A DNA stretch of 64,000 nt. It comes from Hanleya hanleyi. Its lineage: Eukaryota > Mollusca > Polyplacophora > Lepidopleurida > Hanleyidae. Shown here piece by piece: positions 56,736 to 64,000 of the stretch. Each line of letters opens with the position of its first letter. Position 1 is the stretch's first letter. A model generated the notes under the pieces. The model worked only from the letters and a program-made list of their open reading frames with translations, did no database searches and was not told where the DNA came from. The stretch spans positions 1 through 64,000 of the forward strand of contig JAVTVY010020342.1 in assembly GCA_036873755.1 (NCBI GenBank), in the 5' to 3' direction. Position numbers and translations under genes: made by a program.

Positions 56736-57170
56736 TTGGTATTTGACCTAGACCTAAATTTGGTTTGTGACACATTTTCTCCGTCTAATGTATGTACTGA
56801 TACACAGAATACATGGTTTTTAGTGATCTTCTGGTATCTGGGGTCACAGTGATGTTGACCTTGACCATAATTTTGCTATGCAACACATCTTTTCCCCCCT
56901 AATGAATTCACGCGACGTTAAATCTAATTTTCTCTCCCTAATGAATCCACTCACAAACAAGAAGCCATTTTCAATGATTTACAGTGACCTCTGACCTCTG
57001 ATTTCGTTGTGGATAATAAATTGTCACAGATATAGATCAAACACGAACGGTTAAATGATTTCCTGATTTTTAGACCAGTGACCAGATATATATCGAACAC
57101 GAGAGGACGGACGGACAGACGGACGGAAACAACCATCACATAATACGTTCGCCTTTTGGGCGGGCGCATA

Positions 57171-57923
57171 GTGACTACAAACTGAATACCACATACACAG
57201 ATAATTAAGATAATAAATTGAAGAAAATAAAATTAAATACTATACGTATTGGATACAAATTTTTATATAACCACAGATAAATTCACAAAACATACAATAT
57301 GGTATCGGTAGTAAGATAGGGCATGTAAAAGACGTTATATATTATATGCCAGAAGCAAGGTAAGAATTAGAGATAAAGGATCCTTACAGAATTGACATGA
57401 AACAGCTGCAATATGACAGAAGCAAGGTAAGAATTAACGACAAAAAACTTTATAGAATTAACATAAAACTCAGTTGGAAAAGTGAACGGTGGATTAGGTG
57501 TTAGGTTTGTTGAAAATGAACTGTCGTTTGTTTTTGTGGTGGTTGTAATGAACACTACACAATCGATGGAGTATGGGTGGTGGTTTTGTTGAAAACTGAG
57601 CAATTGGTTAATTAGTTTCAGATAGTTTTGAAAACCTTTCAGTCCGGTAAAATAAGACGGTGGTTTGCTTGAGGACTGAACAATTAATTTTTAACTTTGG
57701 CACAGCTTTTGTGGCGAAGTTATCAATCCAAGTATTGTGGGAACAAGTTTTGCTTGAAGCTGAACAAGAAAATCTGGGAGAAAAATCTGGAAAACAAAAT
57801 CTTGATCACCTTGCGCCGCGAAATTGCTCTCAAATATTTGGTGCTGGGATGTCTTCGAACCGACACCAACCTCCGCAAATTCCACATGATATCCAAGACA
57901 ACTGATCAGCACGTTCTCATTAA
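57171..57923. other. No recognised gene; small internal repetition
   Basis: 'cagaagcaaggtaagaatta' occurs twice (about 57350 and 57417), and 'gtggtttgcttgagg' / 'gtggttttgttgaaa' variants recur between 57480 and 57680. Frames at 57660-57905 and 57697-57933 (plus) lead up to the kinase relic but show no kinase motif. Confidence 0.45.
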
Positions 57924-58275
57924 ATGTCTCTGACCATGTGTACCAGGGAGATCCACATTGGACTCTGCAGAGAACATCGCGCCATCAGGAAACTCAGCCA
58001 TCCCTACATCGTCAGTATGGTAGACTGGATCCGTGTCGGCGCCAGATGCGGTTACTCACCGAGACCTGATAGCCACCATGGTCACATCCCCCACCAAGTT
58101 CTGGGTCGTAGACAAGCAGTTGGTCTTCAGACAGGTTGTAGAAGCAGTGAAGTATCTACATCTTGCGGGTGGGGCCCATCTCAACATCCGCCCTGAAAGT
58201 GTACTCGTCTTCTAGCACTGCAACCTCGTCAAACTTGCCGGATTCACGGAAGTGCTCAAGTTCAAGAATGAAAAT
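57924..58275 (+). pseudogene. Broken Ser/Thr protein kinase catalytic domain
   Basis: The first frame (57924 onward) gives EHRAIRKLSHPYIVSMVDW, matching kinase subdomains III-IV (helix C to 'HPNIV..LxxW'). After a frame change between about 58030 and 58080, the frame at 58033-58215 gives FRQVVEAVKYLHLAGGAHLN, then IRPESVLVF, matching subdomains VIA-VIB. A TAG at 58213-58215 is followed by CNLVKLAGFTEVLKF, matching subdomain VII. The catalytic HRDLKPEN has become HLNIRPES and the DFG loop has become AGF, so catalysis is lost apart from the frame breaks. No intron is seen between subdomains III and VII, so a processed pseudogene is possible. The nearest relatives look CAMK/TSSK-like, with weak support. 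The base composition is GC-richer than the flanks. Confidence 0.7.
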
Positions 58276-58367
58276 GGTACTCGTTGCAGTCAATATAACC
58301 TGCACTGCTGCCTCCGCCTGAGGTCAAAAGAAGACAATCATACAACCCATTCAACGTGGATGTCTGA

Positions 58368-58622
58368 GATCTTGGTCGTCTTCTAAACTTTATCCTCACA
58401 GGCAGGCGTCGTGACCTTGAACCTCGGATTTCTTTGTTTCACGCGCTTTCTAATTTTCTGAACATTGCTCCCCGCTTCCCCCATAATGATCAACTATGGA
58501 AGCTCTTGTTCACTGTGATATCTAACTATCCATTTCTTTGACCCGATCTCTCCACTATTCGTGAAACTATTATTGCATTTCATAGAATTTGGAATAGACT
58601 GACCGACATTTCCGAATTTTAA
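58368..58622 (+). pseudogene. Short coding-like relic, possibly a retroelement C-terminus
   Basis: The frame reads DLGRLLNFILTGRRRDLEP, then RISLFHALSNFLNIAPRF, PHNDQLWKLLFTVISNYPFL, a single TGA, and PDLSTIRETIIAFHRIWNRL, then TDISEF and TAA. It is 85 codons with one internal stop. It is strongly protein-like on both sides of the stop, so it decayed recently. I do not recognise the family with certainty. The ending style suggests the C-terminus of a LINE or another transposon protein. It starts about 90 bp after the kinase relic, which may be coincidence. Confidence 0.45.
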
Positions 58623-59499
58623 CGATGTTAATAAGGGTATATGTTGCTTTGCTACTTAGACTGTCATTTGACGTTTTGCAGTGGGCTTAATCTAGCAATC
58701 CTCCGGATAATAACATTGGATTTGGCTCCATGATCCAGATAAAGATTACTATAATGTGCGTATTCAAAATTTCTGGGCGATTATATTATTAAAATTAAAT
58801 GTTTCTGAGTTTAAACTACAAATATGTTCTATCTGCCCAATGATACTGTTGTTTCAGTGTCCAGACAGGTTTTACTTGTCTGGTTCCTCATTTTTCTCTG
58901 AGCTTCTCCCAGTGAAAACGTAAATCTCGACCTTGATCGTGGATGATCGTGGATGATCGTGGATTTGGTCACATTTGTTCAGCTTTCCCTCTACTATTTC
59001 TTATGTTTGTCTCATTTGTAAATTGCCTGATGTAATATAAGGGGGACACGCAATAATAAGTTATCTTAATGCGCTCCCAACTTCATCTCAGGGTGAATAA
59101 ATACTATTTAACCAAAGATTCTAATATTGCTATCACTATTTATCAATGATTTTTAGAGAACTATACGCTATATATGAGATCTAACTAGGCTCACATTTTC
59201 ACATTCTTGAATGCCATAAATATTTCTCCAAGTGCTTCAGTTTAATAGTTAATAAAAATGTAAAAACAATTCTTCAATACCCATTCTGTTGATTCTTGTG
59301 ATATTGGCACCTTTGTTTACTGTGCCCTGGGTAATGTCCTAATCGGGCCCAATGTTTCAGTTTACACTATTGGGGTCCCACCTGGAGAGGAAATCTGCAT
59401 ATACAACCACACGTAATTGTCACATGTGTCCTGTTGTACAGGATCGGAAAGGCTTTTAATAAACAGCTCCTAAAATTCGTTTCATGAAGACAAAATTGA
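58623..59499. other. No recognised gene; 11 bp triplicate at 58935-58966
   Basis: Three copies of GATCGTGGATG. The rest is unique AT-rich sequence, possibly including the 3' region of the relic before it. Confidence 0.5.
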
Positions 59500-60520
59500 T
59501 CTCGGTCATCAGATATGCATGTCCAATATATTTGCAGGGAATTTGTGCAAAATTAATTTATTTATGAAATTGTTCATACTCTTCGGCGGAGAGAGAAAAT
59601 GTCATTTTAAACAAAGTTATCACGCTATATGACATCATGCTGCGGTCAGAATCGCCTCAAATATGTTTTATATGGTCAATTTGTGCGTTTTGTAACCTTT
59701 CCAAAAAGATCAAATATGCCATAGTTTGGAGCACAGTAATACTCACATTGTGTGTTTCTATCTAAACCCCTATTCCAGAATTGTGTTAGTCCTTGGAAAT
59801 TTGATCATATTACATTTTGCTGACAGACCCTCCGATCATCGGTAATGCATGGTCAATATATTTCCAGGCGATTCGAGCGAAAATACTATAACTATCACAT
59901 GGTGTTTTCACTATCTATACCCTCATTTCGAAACTTGTGTTTTAGTGCTTCAAAATTCGACTACATTACATTACGCTGATAGCTCTCCACGGCCAAATTT
60001 CCACATGTTGGTACCTTGTGGTAACTGAATGGTAACCGCAAGTAAGGGCCCCTGAATAGTACACCCCACTACAGTACCGGTCAGTACTGTCCAGTATCCA
60101 CACAGTACCACTCAGTAACTGGTCAGTACTGATTGGATACCGTACAAAACAGGACTGAACAGTACTGCATGGTAACTGAACAGCAACCAGCAACCTTACT
60201 GTGCAGTACTGCTCGGTTACCTCTTGGAACCAGGCTATTGCTAACTGATATGTACTGCACAGTTCAGTGCAGTGCAGTTCTGAGCTGTGATTACCACACA
60301 GAAACTGTTCAGTTACAGCTAAGTACTTTCATGTATGATGGGCCTTTCCATGCGGTAGCGTTCAGTGGCATACAGCTAGGTACATGCCTCTGAAAAATTG
60401 CCTGTGTAAATATGTTTTCATGAAGATAAAAAAAACATGATCATCCTCAGTAATGCATGTCCATTACATTTCCAGGTGATGTGAGCAAAAATAATGTGAT
60501 TATCTATGATATTGCATAAT
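59500..60520. repeat. Diverged ~330 bp tandem repeat interrupted by a MITE
   Basis: 'atatgcatgtccaatatatt' (about 59511), 'taatgcatggtcaatatatt' (about 59843) and 'taatgcatgtccattacatt' (about 60451) open three related units. Each continues 'tccaggygatt/gtgagcaaaa'. Related 'attccagaattgtgttagt' and 'atttcgaaacttgtgtttta' blocks lie at 59770 and 59922. The MITE at 59988-60406 sits between units 2 and 3. Confidence 0.65.
59988..60406. mobile_element. Palindrome-rich MITE, decayed CACGGCCAAA copy
   Basis: The left end CACGGCCAAATTTCCACATG faces the inverted right end CACAGGCAATTTTTCAGAGG. Farther in, 'ggtacc', 'actgaa', 'taccgcatg' / 'taaccgcaag' and 'aagggccc' / 'aaaggccc' also pair. TA follows the right end (60407-60408). 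The left flank has lost the TA. The interior is full of CAGTACTG, GGTAACTG and CAGTTACC words, as at 16409-16839. It encodes no protein and is older than the copies at 16409 and 28933. Confidence 0.75.
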
Positions 60521-61858
60521 GTTCATAGGAAGGCGAAAATGTAATTTTGAACACTATTGCCACATTACGAATGACTAAATGAGTGAATCTTTATTGAATC
60601 TCGATAATTCAATAAGCCATGGCTTGTTTACATGAAAGTCGATTATTATTACAATTAACAAAGATAATTAAAACAACAATATATATCAGACATTAGAAGT
60701 TTAAGAATAATATTGCAAATAGAGACAAATCCAATCAAAATAAGCGGATTAAAATAAGTCAGTAACAGAATTACTAAAAACAATTTCAGGTTGAACTTGA
60801 TTTGTTAAAACTGTCAACGCATTAAATCAGGCATTTTTTTAACTATTCCGAATGAGAAACGGTTTGATGCTGGCCGGAATAGAGTTAAACAAGCAGCCAG
60901 AGGATGCTAGGTCCCCCGCCGAAATGGCAGCAATATTTTTTAGCATTGTTGGTCTCAGGGGATATACATGAGGGAGGCAACTGCTGCTTCATAGGCGTTG
61001 GATGTGGAAGGGTCTTTCTGCCTTCCCAAGTTTTAAGATCAACTCAGAATGATTGACTGAAAGTTGATTGCTTCTGTGATATAGTTTCCATGCAGTGAAG
61101 CACCGAGAAGCATCCCCAAATGACATCTCAAGGCATTATCTGCAAACCAAATTTGACGAGAAGCTGAAGGCATCAACCTGTTGCCCGGAAACCAAATTTT
61201 AAATTTGCCACCAGTTGTCGCCACCTGTAGGTGCAAGTGAGCGAAATGCAATCCCAAGCATCATCTCATGGCATGGTAGCCTACATGTATTAGCCTATAG
61301 TATCTTCTACAGGGGGCCAATGATCGGCTGATGCAGCAACAACAGCATTTTCCCAGTTAGACGGCAGATTTTGAAATCAAAAACGAGGCCGCGCTATGTC
61401 ATCAGTCAACTGAGACAGTCGCGTGGTTGTGTATGAAGATTGGGGTGGGTCTTATCTAATAGTGATCCAATGAAAATGCTCGTATTAGTTTAAAATGGCG
61501 GGGTCGAATGACCAATCACTGAACGGGAGACAGCTGGAACAGTACGTTGACACTGTCTGTTAATACAGGGGGCGTCAGAAGCAAATTCAAAGTGGTACGG
61601 CCACTATCATTGCACTTTAGGTGAGGATCCAGGGGCCGCCCAGGCCCCAGATGCTCCTGGGGTCTAGATCGCCGAAGAAGCGTTCTGAGCGATTTCTGGC
61701 GTCAATCAAAATCACTCTGCATTGAAGTGTATTTTTAGTTCTTTCCTAACCCTTTTACCATGAAAACGCAATCGATGGTTTTCTGCGATGCTGAATTACA
61801 AAAAATTGTGTATAGTATAGTACTTTATCCTAGGCACATCGTGTAGAAGTAACCGAGA
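60521..61858. other. Unidentified; possible minus-strand LINE 3' region
   Basis: Read on the minus strand, 'acaagccatggcttattgaa', 'ttcaataaagattcactcat' at about 60583-60635 resembles a retroelement 3' terminus with an AATAAA-like signal. The inward sequence (to about 61260) holds a 72-codon minus-strand frame (61039-61257) without a recognisable motif. The remainder to 61858 is unique. Confidence 0.3.
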
Positions 61859-62340
61859 TGATGCATCGATAATGTATACCAAATTTTACATTGAGCATTT
61901 GAACAGTGTCAGAGATAGAGATCATTAATGATTTTACATAAATTAAAGATGGTTGCCCATCCTTCCCGTCACTCAGAGGAACTAAGGTGGTTATTCATTA
62001 ATGCAAGTCTCTTCATACATCGATGCTGTAAATCAAGTTTCGTATAGAACATTTGAATGGTATCAGAGATAAACATCATTAAAGATTTTGAATAAATTAA
62101 AGATGGCCGCCAAGATTTCCGCCCAATCAGAGAAACCAGATCTGTCATTCATCGTAAGTCTCTTGATGCATCAATGATGTATACCAAATTTTACACTGAG
62201 CACTCCAACGGAATCAGATATAGAGATCATTAATGATTTTGCCTAAATTAAAGATGGCCACCAAGGTTTTCAGTCAATCAGGTCCCGATTCAAAGTATCT
62301 GGATGTATCGATGATATATACCAACCTTCATATATTTTGT
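61859..62340. repeat. ~152 bp diverged tandem repeat, ~3.2 units
   Basis: 'gatgcatcgataatgtatac' opens units at about 61859, 62014, 62164 and 62301 (partial). Each has 'caaattttacattgagca', 'cagagatagagatcattaat', 'ttaaagatggccgccaag' and 'cagtcaatcag'. It is a known style of mollusc repeat with an 'aagatggccgcc' word, but no name is assigned. Confidence 0.8.
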
Positions 62341-64000
62341 GTGTTATTTTATATAACCCTTCGAAAATACTAAATGTTTCTATGGAGGCGGAGGGGAGGG
62401 GGGGGGGAGGTGACTCTATTGTTGGTTCACGGATGAGGCAAGATAATTTCCCAAAACTCATCAATCTGTACATTGAGTTTTCAGCTTTTAACGCAAAGAA
62501 GTGGATTTTGTTTGAAATGTATATTTTCCATAATAACATACCAAATGTAGAGAATATTAACAACGTGTTATGTAGTAACTATATATTTTACCACAAACGT
62601 TTTGGTGAATCATACCGGAAAAGACAACTTTACAGCCAATTCGCTATAATAGTTATCGTGGCGAGTTCATATAAAAAAAATAACCGTAACATAAGAATCG
62701 TGATTACGGGAAATCATGTGGGAGGATATACGTGTATACACAAATATGATTTTGACGGAAGTCTGAATTTGACTCCTATTGCTATGTGTAGTTAGCTCCC
62801 GAATGGCCTTAGCGGGTAATATATTGTTAAACAAGTAAGTGTTTCTCCAGATCAATGACCGGCAGTATAAACACAAATAAATAGCTATATGTACACTTGC
62901 AAGTGACAGACGGAGGAGATGTAAATACACCTGCTCACGGGGCGTCACTTTTGGCTTGTAAAATAAGAAAATAACAAACATGCTCAATATGCCCAATTCT
63001 CCAATATAGCATTAAGCGTGTTCATAATATACATTGAGGCGACACCAGGTCGCTTTCCGACATTTCTTGTCCTTTGACCTCGACCTTTTTGACGTGATAC
63101 TGGGTAAAATTTTATTTTGTTATTTAATCTTATTTTTATTCAACATTGTTCCTGAGAATAATTAATTGAATGCTGTACTTTAATCTTACCAGGCCTGGGG
63201 GGTGGGGGCATTATGCTCCCCCTACCAAACTTTCTACCCTATCACGGGAATGACAAAATCTGATGTGAAATAAAGAAAAAAATACACACCGTTTTTAAAT
63301 GGAAATCAAAAGATCACACATATGTACAACAGAGTACTGAGTACAGAGTCAAATATATTGATATTAATTTGATTCATGCTTGATAAAGTAGATTGAGCTG
63401 ATAAATGTGAGTTCGTGAGATGATGTTCTGGTTCTGGGCTATATGTAAGTGCCATCCGGTTGTGATGAATGGACAAGAACTATAGGGAGATTAATCTTGC
63501 TGGGAGCTTGAATTTACATTTGCGTACACTTCGCCATCCATAAGATGGCTTGCGAGTCGTGTGTCACCATTATTGCGGAGCGATATTCGAGTCTTTACCG
63601 TATACTGTTCGGTCTTCATCCGGCGGAGAACAGATTCGAGAAATCTGATAAATTACAGACTTTTCATACTACTTCTGAGACATATATTGTCTGAGCTTAC
63701 AAAAGATACAGATATGAATAACTTGCGTATCATCCAAGAGGTGTTGTAGATCTGTGATTCTGAACAAGTAGGACAGCACATAACTCGAAAATTGCGGGTT
63801 ACGTTAGGGTTCAAACTCCGAACAGCGCATGTCAGCTGAACGACTATCGTCTGGCCTAAATTTTGCCCCTGTTAAGAGGATGGTTATGGTTACATCGGTA
63901 GAGTTTAGCTGATTGGCTGACAATATCACGTGGTGTTGATTTCGGGGAATTCCCTCTTATAGTTGCCGAAAGTAAGCTGGAAATGGATACGCACGATCCC
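62341..64000. other. No recognised gene; G-run at 62385-62412
   Basis: GGCGGAGGGGAGGGGGGGGG followed by GAGG could form a plus-strand G-quadruplex. The 152-codon plus-strand frame at 62337-62795 runs through this low-complexity stretch into AT-rich sequence and shows no domain, so it is judged spurious. A GGTTCAAACTCC word near 63808 has no matching A-box. Confidence 0.5.

Larger units (their letters stand above)
56150..57170. repeat. Diverged tandem repeat carrying ERE/ERRE-like words
   Basis: Six to seven units of about 100-190 bp each contain 'gatttcctgattttggggtc' + 'acagtgaccttgac' + 'ttgacc..gacctaaatttggta' + 'tgacacatc' + 'ctaatgtatctactgacac'. The array ends with 'gacggacggacagacggacg' and a GC-rich 'cgccttttgggcgggcg' hairpin. 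This is the usual terminus of a repeat family widespread in marine invertebrates, from memory. The minus-strand frame at 56951-57169 is a common false gene in such repeats. Confidence 0.8.

Noticed and set aside
56951..57169. Minus-strand frame starting RPPKRRTYYVMVVSVRLSVR
   Set aside because: It is the usual false protein from the GACGGACGG/hairpin end of a dispersed repeat.
62337..62795. 152-codon plus-strand frame
   Set aside because: It starts in the tail of a tandem repeat, crosses a G-run and continues in AT-rich DNA. Its composition is not protein-like.
63800..63825. B-box-like GGTTCAAACTCC suggesting a tRNA gene or SINE head
   Set aside because: There is no A-box at the right distance, no cloverleaf pairing and no SINE tail nearby.

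Overview
The window is animal nuclear DNA: AT-rich, almost gene-free and dense in repeats. The lineage guess is a mollusc, probably a bivalve. It rests on a tRNA-derived SINE with a GTGAG-repeat tail and a 'tttaacgtc' 3' end, on a LINE remnant with the same tail, and on a repeat built from GGTCACAGTGACC/TGACCTTGACC words that is common in molluscs. No intact conserved protein gene was recognised. Nearly all open frames are short chance frames or lie inside tandem repeats.

Layout. 1-12267: two tandem copies of a ~6 kb non-coding unit. Each copy holds two older diverged copies of a ~1.1 kb segment and a TA-flanked palindromic MITE. Only copy 1 carries a 342 bp SINE, with a perfect 12 bp target duplication. 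12640-13516: 35 bp minisatellite. 14533-14935: 3' end of a dead LINE. 16409-16839, 28933-29282 and 59988-60406: three related palindrome-rich MITEs starting CACAG or CACGG. 19165-20085 and 25207-25790: two copies of another dispersed repeat. 21007-21342: hairpin element of CGGAGATGTATCTCCG-like words. 25958-26060: 103 bp near-perfect palindrome. 29354-32415: two related LTR-like segments in a GC-richer block. 33201-36418: 3.2 kb satellite of about 115 copies of a 28-mer. 39749-40300, 42936-43096, 43967-44672 and 49789-50836: further minisatellites. 46441-47250: fold-back element, followed by an unnamed repeat that recurs at 52045-52500. 52935-54010: dead LINE reverse transcriptase. 56150-57170: diverged tandem repeat carrying palindromes identical to an estrogen response element. 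57924-58275: broken protein kinase pseudogene.

Candidate genes are weak. The best is a two-exon small secreted peptide at 40875-41365 on the plus strand (signal peptide, GTGAGA donor, pyrimidine-rich acceptor, stop). A possible minus-strand first exon with a TATA-like element (48501-48990) and a coding-like minus-strand ORF (49229-49468) lie near each other and could belong to one locus. A 389-codon open frame runs through the 27 bp array at 49749-50918.

The genes do not form a visible pathway. The window reads as intergenic or pericentric-type DNA shaped by segmental duplication, non-autonomous transposons and satellite growth. Alignments were made by eye, so repeat edges are approximate unless a target duplication fixes them.
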